From Ilyonectria destructans (taxonomy: Eukaryota > Ascomycota > Sordariomycetes > Hypocreales > Nectriaceae), in the NCBI GenBank assembly GCA_020740775.1, contig JAHEWK010000016.1, positions 1,302,001 to 1,366,000 on the forward strand: DNA of 64,000 bases, in the 5' to 3' direction. Shown piece after piece: positions 35,301-47,906 of this stretch. The notes beneath the pieces were generated by a model. It saw only the letters and a list, made by a program, of their open reading frames with translations, was not told the DNA's origin and searched no databases. How positions within the stretch are numbered: the stretch's first letter is position 1; each line of letters starts with the position of its first letter. The position numbers and the translations under genes are program-made.

Positions 35301-36925
35301 CTTGCAAAAACCCTCGGCTTCTTCCCAATCTAGCTACCTAGCGCCTACTATAAATCCTTCTTATCGCTAATCCAACCCCGACTAGGGAGGGGCCACGTGA
35401 AGAGTGCCTCTCTTTCTCGCCGACCGCCTCCGCTTACCCACAATCGCAACACGCTCCGGATAATGCTGCTCCCGCCGCGAGGCAATTGGTGGCCTCCCTC
35501 CCGAGCGCCCCAAGCCTGCGATGCTAGACCTGTTTTAGTTTGTGCCTGTATCAGTGATGTGATCGACTTGATGACTTCCTCCGCCCGTTTTTTTGTCCCC
35601 TGGCACGAGCGCCGCTCACTCTCAGCTTCCAAACCGAACCATTCGTCCCGCCCCGGCAGAACCAACGTAATACATTGCTCTGTACTGTCCAACGTGCTGT
35701 CGATCATGCTTCACCATCCCTGCTGTAGATAAAATAAATCCCAGATCATCCATCAATATCCATCAATATCTCGCCTGCACAACCTCTCCAGGGGAGCCCT
35801 TCTCCTTGCCAGGGGTCTACCCTAGAGACCCGCCTCACCCCAAGGCCTCGACCGCCCTCAACCCAGTAACATGCCCCAACCTACGTCCCAAAACCAGGCC
35901 ATTTTTTATTCCCTCGCAAGTAATCGCCTCCCCGGGACGAAAGCCACTATTCTTCTAGCTAGCCTATACCTTATCAACTGCATCTCCATGCCAAGCTATT
36001 GGTCCCCGCGGCCTAGCCTGGCCATTCTCCGCCCCAATCCAACCAACGTCAGCTCACTAGAGGTCATTGTTGAGTAAACCCCTTGCCTAGAACCAACATC
36101 TCTCATTAGCCAATACTCTCTAAGCATTGTGAGATAGCGCCATCGCAGAATATTAGTGATCAATTAATATTAGTATCAGCAAGCCTCATGGCCTGGGATT
36201 GCGATTGCTCAAGTCATGTTGAGCCACCCTACCCTATATTCTTACTCGCGGACATCGGCCCGTTACAACCTGATTTCATCCATAACCATTTGGGCATGTT
36301 CTAGATTCCAGTCTATCTGCAAGTGTCTCACCGTGACGAACTAGTTCATGTACGTTGCTTTTTACGGGTTCACATCGACAAATCGAACGACACTGCAGCG
36401 TTGAGAGAAAACCACAAATCTCTTGTCCTCAAATCCGGGGGTATCAAATCCTACCACTAACTACACGTCACTCTTCCTCTCCAGTAGCTCCATATCCACA
36501 CCACTCATAGTGCTCCCCTGATGTATCCGCGAGATCCTCCTCAAGCGTTCACCATTTTCTTTCACGCCCAGCCAGACCCATCGATATCATAAATGCCACA
36601 AACTTGCTCCTTTGCCCTGACCTTGAAGTGCACATCGCTCCAGATGATTCTCATCTCCGTCCCAATACATGTATAATAGGAAATGTTTAATGAGTGTATG
36701 TCGTGTTTCCATGCTGTTCATGGTGGTGGTATGTAAAGAAATACGTGGTTGGCTCGTCCTGACCATGTCTTGATGTCGATTGTTGGCGACATTGCTCCGA
36801 AGAGAACGTCGCCCTAGGAGGTGGTGGTAAAGTCTATCGTTGAGAAGTAATACAAGTCGTTGAAACAAACGCAGTCCGGCGTTGGCCGTTTCATATGCGT
36901 TGATGTGCCACAGGTGGCCGTCCGA

Positions 36926-38739
36926 TTAGTATGCGTGGGCAGAGTCATATGTCGCAAAGCCCATGTGTTGTTCCATAGGCGTTCCCGGCGTTATGCATGA
37001 GCTGTCGGGAGCAGGGCTTGGGATACCCCCGGCGCCGTACGGAGCCGAAAAGGCTTGCTCCTGCATATACCCGGTATCCATCATATCGGAATCGCCCATC
37101 TCAATGTCCTGCTCAGGGTTGCTGCTCGCCATGGACCGGAGGCTTCGGAGGTCCTCGGCGATGATGCCACCGGTAGATTGCGACATCATGGCATACTGCT
37201 GCTGCTGCCGTGGGTCGAACATGGGTGCTGTGGGCATGTTGGGGTATCGAAATTGAGGTGCCATTGTGCCTTGGGTTGCAACGTTGGTGGGGACAGCGTG
37301 TCGCGGAGGACGGGCAGAACGTCCGGCACGAACAGGTCCCGGCCGAGGGACAAAGACCCGGCGCTGAGTTGCCATATATGCGGCCAGGTTGGGGTTAGTG
37401 CCCCGAGATATACGGAACTGATACTGATCGGGGTCCGGAGCTGGGGCCGAGGGCGGGAGCGGCGGTGCCCGGGACTTGTGTCCTGGAATCGGCTGGCGAC
37501 ATTCGTCCTTGATAGGGGTGATGAAGTCCTCGCGGTACTTTTGGATCGTGGAGGGTTCTGAGCCGAGGGCAATGGCGTACTGGACCAAGAGCTGCAAGTC
37601 GCCGAGATGCCTCGTCTCTAGTCGTTTCCTCATGATTCCACTGGACTGGGGATGCCACTGCAGGTGATTCCTCTCTTCATCATGCCACGACGAGTTGGCC
37701 CACGCATTCACCAACCCTGCCTGCCTCAACAAGTTGCGTATCCGAGCCGAGTAACTCCACTCTCCACTGTTGTTTCCTTCATCAAAGTGCTTCACAACAT
37801 GACCAACAAACTCCTTGAACGTAGAGTCGGCGTCGTCGTCGCTCGGGGATTCAAATACCGAGTTGCAGTTTTCGAAGCCACATGCGAATATGGTTTGAGG
37901 GCAAAGGTTGACCTTGGCATCATCCAAAGCCATGCGCGAGCCACCATGAGCCTGTTTGAGATGGGTCTTGTAGGCCGTCTGCCAGTCAAAGACCATAGTG
38001 CAGCCCCGATGACGACAGAACCACTGCGCATTCATATTATGGAAGTCTTCAATATGACGCTTGAGATCATTTTTGCGAGTGCACGTCTTCTGGATGTCCT
38101 CTTCGCGACAGAACCCGCAGGTAAAGGAGCCCTTTTGTTTGGGAGCATTCGACGCAGTGGTGGATTCGCCACAGGTGGTTATCGATGAGGCATCATCGTC
38201 TCGTATCGACGACTTGGTCGATGCTGCAGATGATTGGGGCCTGCGGCCAAGAAGCTTGGCAGTTCGAGCCGAGACATTGGAGATGATGCTGCCGGTGACG
38301 GAAGAGGTGTCGGAGGAGAAGGTGCGTATACTCGCAGCGTCAAAGATGCTGGCGGCGTCCTCGGACTTGACTGATGAGAGGGTGCTGGATGTGAGGGCCG
38401 ATGCTCCGTCGTGGTCTAGAGAAGGAGAGGGTTAGCGACGACACATCCCGCTTTGACCGTGGCCAAACACCATAAAATAGACAGCTAGGGCCATGATTTT
38501 CTGATGCCCTCGATCCAATCCAAACCAACCAACAACTGGGCGGGCATGCCATCACGGAGAAAGTACTTACGGGCAATGGCGGGTGAAGTGGCCTCCTCGT
38601 CCATGAGTTGGGCGATGCCATCACGACCATAGCGCCTCATCAGATGGCGAAGCAGTTGCCGGTCAAGGGAGTCGTCCTGATGCGACATGTCCGACTGCTG
38701 CGACATGCCGTCGGACTCGGCCCACGGGTCCGGAGCCAT
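36926..38739 (-). CDS. C2H2 zinc-finger transcription factor, RYG type (paralog 2)
   Basis: Two exons, 38571-38739 and 36926-38415; 552 residues. Exon 1 encodes MAPDPWAESDGMSQQ and the motif LDRQLLRHLMRRYGRDGIAQ. After a Ser/Asp-rich linker come two C2H2 fingers, one of the form FTCGFC...RKNDLKRHIEDFH and the next WFCRHRGCTMVF...THLKQAH. Then comes a Cys/His block starting NLCPQTIFACGFENC, and the segment LQWHPQSSGIMRKRLETRHL. The Pro/Gln-rich C-terminal region contains RRVFVPRPGPVRAGRSARPP and a short poly-Gln run. Order and spacing match the gene at 27080-28990, so the two are paralogs on the same strand 7.9 kb apart. It is a nuclear DNA-binding regulator by family; targets are unknown. Confidence 0.88.
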
Positions 38740-39175
38740 GTTTGGGAGGGGGACGTGACTGTAAGAGTGGTGGAGCCCAGGAAAGCGTTACCCCAAGTCT
38801 ATCCTGGGAAGGGCAAAGGTTATTGGGATGCCAGATCTTTCGCGTGCCGTGGTTTAGGCTGAATGGCGATCGAGGATGGAATGGTTGACGGCTTGAAGGC
38901 GGCGGGGAGTATGGTGGCGGTGGGATGTGAGTGTGAGTGAGAGTCAAGGAGTGTGTGAGCGGAGGCGATAGGTTGGGTTGGTGATGGCTGTGGAATGGTG
39001 GTGGGTGGAGTTTTCAACCGGCCGAGAGAGGAAAGAAGGAAAGAAAAGAGGGAAAAAGGAAGGAGAAAGGAAGAAGAGGCGGCGCGAGAGAGTCGAAATA
39101 GACAAGAGAGCACTGTCAGAACGAGGCCCAGGCCAGATGAGGCGAAGCGCTGCAGAGTGTGTGCGTGGGAGGACC

Positions 39176-39202
39176 GTCAGAAGTCAGAAGTCAGAAGTCA
39201 GA
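39176..39202. repeat. Heptanucleotide AGAAGTC repeat
   Basis: Nearly four units of GTCAGAA in tandem, non-coding. Confidence 0.75.
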
Positions 39203-41688
39203 GCGACCACCGAGAGTACAGAAAGCACAGAGGCGTGGACTCTGGCGTTGGGGGCGTTGGCGTTGGATTTGGATCGCAAGTGACAAGCCGGAACAGGAAC
39301 AGGACGGCAACAGGGGTGGTTGATAGCGGCGAACGTGGGCGAGCCCAGAGATAGCGGTACGCGACGCGAGAGGACACTCTGGGGTAATAGATACGAGCGA
39401 CATCCACAAGGATGACCCAGGGCGTGTCCAAGGGTGTCCAGGGTGTTTAAGGGTGCCAAGGGCGTTTGAGTGGTGGTCCCAGGATCCAAGGATGGGTAGT
39501 CTGCGTGGGCGCGCAAGGAGAGCCGGACAAGGGGTAGCACGTAGCACGGTAGCCGGCCGGGGTGCGCTGTAGTAGTGGGCGAATGTCGTAGAGTGGCAGT
39601 GGTCTTCGGTAGGTATCCGGGACGGGAGGGTACGTAGCACGAAATACCGTGATGCACTGACGGCAACCTTTGACACTTTTGTAAGTGTAATGGATCTGTG
39701 CGAAGGCGCCAGACGACGGACGAGGCCGGGTTGGTTGGACTGCGTGCGTGGAGCAAGTTGCGACGCCGAGAGCTGTATGGACGAACGAATTGGTTATCCT
39801 GCCCTGGCCAGGCCTGCACTGACCTGCACCAACAGCGCAGGTTACCCCGTCCGTGATAAACAGACGGACCAGATGGGTCCTGGAGGTGGATATCCACGGG
39901 GCCTTGAATGCTTTGGGCCTTTGCCTTGGGGAATTGGGCAGGAGCAAAGGCGAATGGAGCGCGATATGACCGAGGGTGAGGCTCGGGAGATGGGGAAGGG
40001 AATGAATGGGGATGGAGATGGAGAAGCAGAATGGAGCAATGGAGACCCAAGCGGAGTCGAGTGGAGGCGAGGGACTGCACCGAGATAGAGATACCAGTAT
40101 GGAGACAGGATGGAGACACCCGGGGCTAATGATTAGGTACCAGCTGCCGGAGTAGCACCAGCTCCGGGGCCAGCATTTGGCACCAAGCCAGCACCAGGTT
40201 GTGGAGAAGATCCCAATGATGACGGGATTGAATGTGTCGTTCGTCCCGGCCTTGGTGGTCTGCTTTGATTGGGGGCGCCGAGCCCCCAGCGCCTAGTACT
40301 ATGTACTTTGCTTGTGCCTGAAGCCTGACAGTGGCTTGCGTCTGACACGGGGGGGTCAGATGGAAGAGGTTCTGGGAGCAATAATACGCCAAAGTGGAAC
40401 TTGGATGTAGAGGATGACGTTCAACAGCGAGTGAGTCGAATCGAGCGGCCAGCCAATCAATCAATCAGTCGTGCAGTGTGAATCCGGACGAAGTGTTGAT
40501 GAAGGCGGAGAGAGCCCAGGTCAGATCGGGCAACAGGGCGGGCTGTGCTTCCTGGAGACAAGAAGGCGGAGAGGTGGACCTGTACTGTAGCCTGGAGAAG
40601 GTACCCGTGGGCTGTGGCAATCCACTGTCGAGGTTATTAGCAGCCGTCCCCACCACTAAACTTCCACTGGATGATGTCGACTGGGTGCACTGTAACCCCT
40701 GTCGTCAATGTCCACCAGGGGTCCAGGCTTGATCTGGGTTTTACTGCAATTGGAACTGCAACATTTGAGGGATGATTTCAGATAATGAATGAGTGAATGG
40801 GTGTGTTGCCAAGGGATGAATGGATCAGCATGTACACGTAATTTAGAGAGTTAAAATAGACAACACAGTCAACGGGGGCTCTGATTCACTCTCCTGCATC
40901 CCATTCGGCTCGGTGCATCCCGTGTTCCACCATGTACATATTTATTCACCCATCCATCCATCCGCCGCCACCGACTCAGGCTGTGGCACTGCTAATTAAT
41001 GCGAGGTCAACCTCGGGGTATTTTCCAGCCATTTCTGTCTCATCCAGGTTCAGAGTCGAGAGTCACAGTCGAGAGATTCAGGGCTGGATAGTAAAATATT
41101 TGTTAATAGGCGATCCCGGACCGGGGTACTCTCACTCATTGACAAGTGAGCGTTGAGGCAGTGAGCACGCGCATCTGAGCCCTGTTGCAGGCTATCTACT
41201 ATGGAGTTGCTCCAACGATATTACCATTACCTACAAGGTTCACTCACAGCGTCACACAAGAAAAACAACCCCTGCCTCCAAAAGCAAAGAAAGGCACGGA
41301 GAAAATAAAAAAGAGAGCCCTATCTTGTTGGGGGACCGGAATTTGGCATCTCTCCCGGGCAGGATCCGGCCCTAGACCTCTGGCCATTCCCAATATTTGG
41401 GGCTCACAGTGGGCACAGTGGGACGCGGTGGGGCCAGGTCCCAGCCGTGCCCCCGGAGCCAGGCCCAAGCTTCGCCCCGGAGGAGGAAGAGGATAGCGGA
41501 GGGCCAGAGAGGCAGCGTGCTTAGGTGAAAGCATCTCGTGATGCGATCTCTGGGCCAAGGATCACGGACCATGGACCCACGATCCTTGGTCTGGAGCCGT
41601 CCAGGACGTGGTGGGCGGGCCTGGGGAAAGTCAGTTTAGTGCATGGGCCAAGGCTTAGATTGGGAGCCGCGCGCAAGTTGGAGGCCAA

Positions 41689-41734
41689 AGAGAGAGAGAG
41701 CGTGTGTGTGAGTGAATGAGTGAGTGAGTGAGCA
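41689..41734. repeat. Compound GA / GT / GAGT microsatellite
   Basis: AGAGAGAGAG, then GTGTGTGTG, then several GAGT units in direct succession. Non-coding. Confidence 0.8.
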
Positions 41735-43928
41735 AGAAGCGGCGCGGCACAGCGTGTAGCCAGCTAGAAAGCTGAGGTGAGGCTTGGGGTTTCGCGGGTG
41801 GTTTTGTGTGACCGACGGCGTCCAAGGCACTGTGTAGTACAAGTGAGTGGTATGGGAGGACCATCTGATCGATCCATATCTCGAGGTACACAGGAATCCG
41901 TGGGGGTCCCGGCTCGCAATTGAGCACAGGGGGCAGATCTCATTCAGGGATTGATGGTTGATCTCTGGATAAGACGATGGTTTCATTTCTGGGTTCAATT
42001 GCATCGTGGGAGAGAGCCACAGAGCGAGAGAAAGCCCGTTCGCATCCCAGATTTCCCCGGACCGCCGAGAAACCCTGGTCCAGCTGCGAGCATCTCTCTG
42101 TCCCTCGGCACAGTGGAGTTGGGTCGCAGCAGTGTGTCGACATCAACTGCGGCTGATGCCACCCGGGGAGGATTTTGTACATGATACATGGCGCGAGCGC
42201 GTCCACCGCCAGCGTTGAAGCATTACACAACGTGCTGACTTGCATTCTCATTCTTACAGGCTGTCCGGTGGCTGCAGCAATTGGAACAAAAGGCCGAAGA
42301 AGAAGGCGGCCGGGCCACAGACACTGGCCAGAGAGAGAGACACACCATCGTCAGCCCGAATGATAACAGAAGCCACCCCGGAGGGAATGCCACCCACCCA
42401 GCCGGCCACAGCCCAAGCCGACCGCCCACAGAAGCAGAAAAAGAACCGACGCAAGGGGGGTGTGCTACAGCGATGCACACGTTGATGCAGAGATGCAGGG
42501 CACGCAATGGCATGGGAATGGGGAATGCATCTGGGCGTCCAGGGCTTCATTGGGCGGCGCCGGGGCCGTGGCCCAATCAGGCGCCATCCCAGACTCGCAA
42601 GCTAAGCCCACCCCAAAACTCAGCCATGGCCCCCCCAAATCCACCCTCCTCGCATTAATCACCACGACGCCAAATCGTTGATAAGACGCCTCCCTCCCAG
42701 AGATATCGACGACGCCACCCAAAATGGGATGTACGTACTCTGTACTGCGTGCCCTGATCTTCGACGGGTACCTCGCCAAAGCGTCCTTGTAATGTACTGT
42801 ACCTCGCGCCAGGACACCGTACCCAGCAGCCGCGACAAGAGACGCCCGCCTCACCCATGAGCCATGGATCTCATCTGTTTCCAGCTTCTTTTAATCATCC
42901 GCCTCCAGGGGAAACCGCATCCCTTTATCATCCTCGCGCCTAGCGCCTGAAACAATGCAGATACACATTTACACTCCAAAAGTCACAAGACGCACAGCAG
43001 CATGGCTCCTTATCATCAGGCTGCCTTTTTCCTCTCCGGCCCCCTGATTGGCCGCCCCGGCCGCCCGGCTCCCATTGTGAACCCTGCGTTATGCGCCCAT
43101 GTTCTAAAGGGACTCGCTTTAATTCTTGCGCCATGTATCTCTTTCGTGATCTCCCCGTGGCACAGCTGCGAAGTGCAACTGTAATTCCGAAGCTATGACT
43201 TCCAGCGCTGACACATGGATGGGCCACCATCGAGTAGTGGAGCGGTAGGCTGAAAGCCTGTCTCGCCGGCCTTGCCTTACCCTCTCATCTCTCATCCTAC
43301 GAGCGCCGGCTTGGTTTGACCTGGTCCGGCCTGCAACCCTCTCGGCCCATCTTGTTGGACCGGTGTGCGAGCCAGAGCTTGTGACGCCGCGTGTGCTGCT
43401 GTTGGATCTTCTTAATCGTGGTGGTCCAATGGCGGTGTCTGGCACGACTCAGTCCCCGACGGCCATCGGGGGGCACGAACCTACAGCGTAGCAGGTACGA
43501 GGCCGAGACTCTCGCCATCTGATCCGATTCTTCCGTGCCGTGCCGACTAGAGAAATCCGGGGAAGCGGAGCCGATTTACCTATCCCAGCGTGCGTTATTG
43601 CGTGGATGGGTGATGCCAAGGATGATGTTTGGTTGGTGGCATGTTGGTGGATATCATGGTTGCAACAAACATGCAGTTCGTATCTCTAACCTCACGACGA
43701 CGCAACAACAGCAGATGGACTTGCAATATCATTAATTATGCACCGGGGTTTGAGGTTGAGCCAGCCCGTCCTACCAGATCAGCTCATAACCCCTCGTGCT
43801 TCGTTTATCGTTCAAACATGATCATCTTGGCTCAACCAATTACACCAAGATAGTCAATGGCTCCGGTTTCTCCCAATGCGTTTCCATCCACCCCTATATA
43901 CCCAACCACATTGTGCTGAACACACCAA

Positions 43929-44759
43929 TCAAGCCTTCAAAAACTCGAGGAGATCCTTGTTGACCTCATCACAGCAAATGTTGGGCAGCGCATGCGGGCC
44001 TCCAGGGTAGACCTTCAGTGTACCCTGCGGCAGCACCTTGATCGCCTTGAGGGCCGACGCCTGGATCGGGACAACCTGGTCGTCGTCGCCGTGGAGCAGC
44101 AGGACAGGAATGTCCATATTCTTCAGGTCCTCATTCAGGTCCGTCTCGGAGAAGGCCTTGACGCAGTCATACACGTTCTTGAAGCCGGCCATCATGCCCT
44201 GCAGCCACCAGCTCTGCACAAGACCCTCGCTCTTGACGACGCCGGGGCGGTTGAAGCCGAAGAAGGGGCCGTTGGGCACGTCGAGGAAGAACTGCGCGCG
44301 GTCCTTGACCATGGCCTCGCGGAAGCTGTCGAAGACGCCGATGGGCAGGCCCTCCGGGTTGCTCTCGGTCTGCAGCATCAGCGGCGTAATGGCGCTGATG
44401 AGCACCGCCTTGCGGACCCTGCCGGTGCCGTACTTGCCCACGTAGCGCGCGACCTCGCCGCCGCCGGTCGAGTGGCCGACCATGGTAATGTTGCGGAGGT
44501 CCAGGTGCTCGACCAGCTCGTTTAGGTCGTCGGCGTACGTCGTCAGGTCGTTGCCCTCCCACGGCTGGCTGGAGCGCCCGTGGCCGCGGCGGTCGTGGGC
44601 GATAACGCGGTAGCCCTGGCTGGCGAGGAAGTATGCCTGGCTGTCCCAGTTGTCGGCATTGAGCGGCCATCCGTGTGAGAAGGTCACGGGCTGGCCCTCG
44701 GGGTTGCCCCAGACCTTGTACCAGATCTCGGTGCCATCTCTGAGAGTGAGGGTGGGCAT
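43929..44759 (-). CDS. Alpha/beta hydrolase, non-heme haloperoxidase / arylesterase type
   Basis: Single-exon, 276 residues, the normal length for the bacterial-type cofactor-free haloperoxidase family. Motifs: [11 protein letters not shown] (oxyanion loop), [14 protein letters not shown], the nucleophile elbow GHSTGGGE (Ser97), HGDDDQVVP (Asp227) and PGGPHALPN (His256), a complete Ser-Asp-His triad. Members are perhydrolases or esterases; the physiological substrate here cannot be predicted. No signal peptide, so cytosolic. Absence of introns and closeness to bacterial family members make bacterial origin by transfer possible, though many fungi carry such genes. It stands alone at the edge of the large gene-free region. 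Confidence 0.92.
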   Translation of the reverse strand: MPTLTLRDGTEIWYKVWGNPEGQPVTFSHGWPLNADNWDSQAYFLASQGYRVIAHDRRGHGRSSQPWEGNDLTTYADDLNELVEHLDLRNITMVGHSTGGGEVARYVGKYGTGRVRKAVLISAITPLMLQTESNPEGLPIGVFDSFREAMVKDRAQFFLDVPNGPFFGFNRPGVVKSEGLVQSWWLQGMMAGFKNVYDCVKAFSETDLNEDLKNMDIPVLLLHGDDDQVVPIQASALKAIKVLPQGTLKVYPGGPHALPNICCDEVNKDLLEFLKA

Positions 44760-46259
44760 GATGAATGGCGGCTTCGGAGATGAGTGTGTAAGTGCGGATG
44801 GCCTTTGACGAATTGCAAGTTAGCAACGAAGAAGTCGACGATATCAGTGAGTCTCAATGTCTTCAATCCCCGGCCTCGAGCCCCAGCTGGCCGTTATTAT
44901 AACTCCATCGCGACGATGACTGATGGTAGTCGACTCTGACTGATGGTCGTTCAGCCTGACGTAATGCCCCAACATGGTGTTTTCGGCGACAGTGGCGACG
45001 GCTCTGACGGCTAAATGATGGACTCCACGAGTCAAAGAAAACAACCCACACCCTACACCCGTAGCCGCATTAGAGCCCTAGAGGCGGCCATCCACCAGCG
45101 AGATTCCCGCCTGCTAAAGGCATTCTCATGGCGATATCATCATCGCTTTCTGGAGCTAAAGGCGCCTCTTTCTCAGCACAAAACCAGGGTTCTCGTAGGC
45201 GAGGCCATTGGCGCCCGCTCCGCGTGGCCAAAATACAGTGAGCTAGAGCAATGACGTAGGCAACACCACTGGCAAAGCCGGGCCGTTCAAACGAGAGCTG
45301 TCTAGAAAGGAAGCTCGAGTTGCAGCTTTCGCCTCAGGGCATCTTGGCGTAGACGTCCTTGGACCCGATATCCGTAGACAGACCTAACATCCGTCTTAGC
45401 ATCGCCATGGCCGCCTTAGCAGTGCCGACTCAGCCTACCCGTGCCCACCTAATTATCTGATCCCAGCACGCCAGAGTCGACCTCACAAGACAACAATCCT
45501 CCTCCTCAGCCAGAGCACAACGTCATCGCATTAAATCCCCATCGCCACTCTTCAATCCCAATTCCTCCACGGCGCAGCTTTACCGAACCATCCATCCCCC
45601 TCCCCCCACGGCCTAGCCAAGGAACAAAACGAATGACCTGCATGTCCCTCACACCCTCGACATCATCTCCGAGATATATGCGACTCCCGAACTGACTCTC
45701 CGAACTGACTCCCCGCGTCAATGGTCGAATGTAGATATCCAACCCCGGACTCGTAGCTGCTACTACCACATCCATAGATAGCCACTGACTAATTAGGTTT
45801 GGCTTCTCTGGGCCTTGCATTTTATATCCTCTGACGGATGTAGGACCGAGGCCAGATGAAACCGCTTGATAAGCTCATAAAGTCACCCCCAAGAGAGATT
45901 GGAATACACCCGTTTCTTTTTTGTAGCTACTGCTCACTTGATAAGGCCCAATCAACTTGCATATACGAAGCCCATGTGAACCAGTATTTGATTTAGAACT
46001 GTGCATGACCAGCCAACCGTTTTCATCGACATCGCTCATATCTCAGAATACCTACCCTAAACTAGATATGGAAAACCGCCATGAACGTCACAATGCATGT
46101 CCCCTGAACGGTGCACGGTGATTAATCACATATCAAACAACCTCAAGTGTCCATCCAGTACTCTATACAAGACGTAACTTCTCAACAGATTACATGCTTG
46201 GCTGCTGTCTCACCGCGTATCTACCGCCATATCCGGCACAATGCTCCGATGCAACCCCC
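44760..46259. other. Intergenic with one doubtful small ORF
   Basis: Between the hydrolase and galactokinase. The minus-strand ORF 45506-45820 (104 codons, starting MQGPEKPNLISQWLSMDVVV) has a fairly even composition and could be a small unknown gene. No family is recognised and no support exists beyond openness. The rest shows nothing. Confidence 0.45.
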
Positions 46260-47906
46260 TTAGTTCACGCCATCCTGGACGTAGTATACCGCACTTCCCG
46301 TGGCTGGCCGACTCACCACCACCGCACCGGCCTTTTGCTCGGCCGTCAACTCCCGCTTAGCAAAGTACTCCTTCTCCAGCGCCTCCGTGACTGCCGCCAC
46401 CCGGTCCGCCGGCACCAGGTGCACGCTGCAGCCGCCCCATCCGGCGCCGGTGACCCGAGCGCCGTACGCCCCGGCCGCTCGCGAGATGGCGCAGATCTGG
46501 TCCAGCTCCGGGCAGCTGCACTCGTAGAGGTCGCGGCATGACGTTTGCGTTTCGTTGAGAAGCTCGCCGAGCTGTTTGTTGAAGGCCGTCGTATCCGTCG
46601 CACCAGTGTGGACGGGCCGCTCAAGGAGGGTCATGAAGCTGAGCACGCGGAGGGCTTCGGAGAAGACGTGGACGGCACGCTGGCGGAGTTTGAAGCGCTC
46701 GGCACGAACGGGCAGCTTGGACATGAAGCGGGCCTCGAGCTCTGGGATAGTGATGTTGAGCGCCTTGGCCACTTCCTCGCGCGTGTATCCTTCCTCCTGT
46801 GTCAGCGTCTCCTTGGTGATGGCTAGCAGCTTCTGGAGCTCCTCCTCCATGGACAGGCTCTTAGCAGCAGCGTCGCCAGAGCCGCTCTGATTACGGAAGA
46901 AGGCGTTGTGGAAGCCCTGCAGACTGACGCCTAGGGGTCCAGCATCCTCGGGTAGCTCGATGCCCGCCGGGTTGAGGACGGCGTTGAGGTAGGCCGCCGC
47001 CATGCTGCACTCGACCACGCGCAGATTGTAGTGGATAGGGCCAGTCACCTGCTTGTTGGAGGTGACGAAGGACTGAACGATAACGAAGCATAGCTCCGGC
47101 GTCGTGGGAGGGAACTTGACGGGGCGCGCAGAGAGCTCCGGGCTGAACGAGACGAAGAGGGCGGCGCCTTGCTCCGAGAAGACTGAGGCAGACTGATCCA
47201 TACTATATCAAGAGTGAGCAACGAGGAAATGTTTTGGAAGTTGGGGATGGACAATGACATACCCTCCCGAGTTGACGCCCACAGCACGCTCGCTCACGAT
47301 GGCAAGCTCAGTCAACTCCTTCTTGTCCACCGCCTTGTTGCCATTGGCGACCATGACGGCGAGCGAACTCGCGCTCACGACGGCAGCGCTGGAGCTCAGT
47401 CCTCCACCGACGGGCACGTTGCCATCCACAAGCAGCTCCATGTCGACGGGTCGGAAGCCCTGGCCATGCTGCTTCCTCAGCAGGTTCAGCACGCCGCGCA
47501 GACCGCTCTTGAAGTAGTTGGTCCACTCGAACTTGGTCGCGTCAATCTCGACCTCCCCATCAATGGGCAGCTCGAACTCCTTGGCGGCGAACTTGTCGTC
47601 CTCGACGTTGGCGATGCGGATGCGGAACGTCTTGGCATCCGGCGCCGCAGGCTTGGCGGCGACGGCGAGCAGCGCGTCGGCGGTGATGGCCATGGGCAGC
47701 ACCGAGTACAGAGAGTAGTCAATGTGCTCGCCGATGATGTTGACGCGGCCGGGCGAACGCGCGACGAAGCTGGCCGGGTGGCCGTAGATGGCCTCAAACT
47801 TGGTGACGAGGTTGTTCCATCGCGGAGCCTCGGCGGCCAGGGCGTCGGCGGGATAGATGTCGCTGAGGGCGCTGGCGATGGGGACTGGGCCGGACATTTT
47901 GGTCAC
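46260..47906 (-). CDS. gal1: Galactokinase
   Basis: Two exons, 47263-47906 and 46260-47202; 528 residues, GHMP kinase family. It phosphorylates galactose at C1 in the Leloir pathway, in the cytosol. Motifs: galactokinase signature GRVNIIGEHIDY (residues 53-64), the ATP-binding GHMP motif VPVGGGLSSSAAV (164-176), the catalytic region GVNSGGMDQSASV split by the intron between the two Gly and Met, and the C-terminal GHMP motif VTGAGWGGCSVHLV. An alternative start three codons on (MSGPVP) is equally possible. Neighbouring genes are not galactose genes, as usual for filamentous fungi, where GAL genes are dispersed. Confidence 0.96.

Larger units (their letters stand above)
28991..36925. other. 7.9 kb gene-free region between C2H2 paralogs
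   Basis: No reading frame here has recognisable protein sequence or a plausible splice path; the longest ORFs (244 and 189 codons) are antisense-overlapped and low-complexity. The region holds many simple repeats, pyrimidine-rich tracts, palindromes and four copies of TACTCCGTA or its complement. Some of it must be promoter and 5' UTR of the gene ending at 28990. A long leader or non-coding RNA is possible but cannot be shown from sequence. Confidence 0.6.
38740..43928. other. 5.2 kb gene-free region upstream of second C2H2 gene
   Basis: Contains GA/CT-rich tracts at about 39000-39110 just upstream of the C2H2 gene, simple repeats and random ORFs. The 311-codon minus-strand ORF at 39184-40119 is Pro/Ser/His-rich, overlaps other long ORFs in both strands and lacks any family signature, so I do not call it. 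Promoter or long leader sequence for the C2H2 gene is likely nearest to it. Confidence 0.6.

Noticed and set aside
39184..40119. 311-codon minus-strand ORF
   Set aside because: Pro/Ser/His-rich, overlaps other long ORFs in two frames, no signature, no start context; treated as chance in GC-rich DNA.
45506..45820. 104-codon minus-strand ORF as a gene
   Set aside because: Composition is acceptable but there is no family, no intron support and no neighbouring evidence; mentioned only within the intergenic entry.
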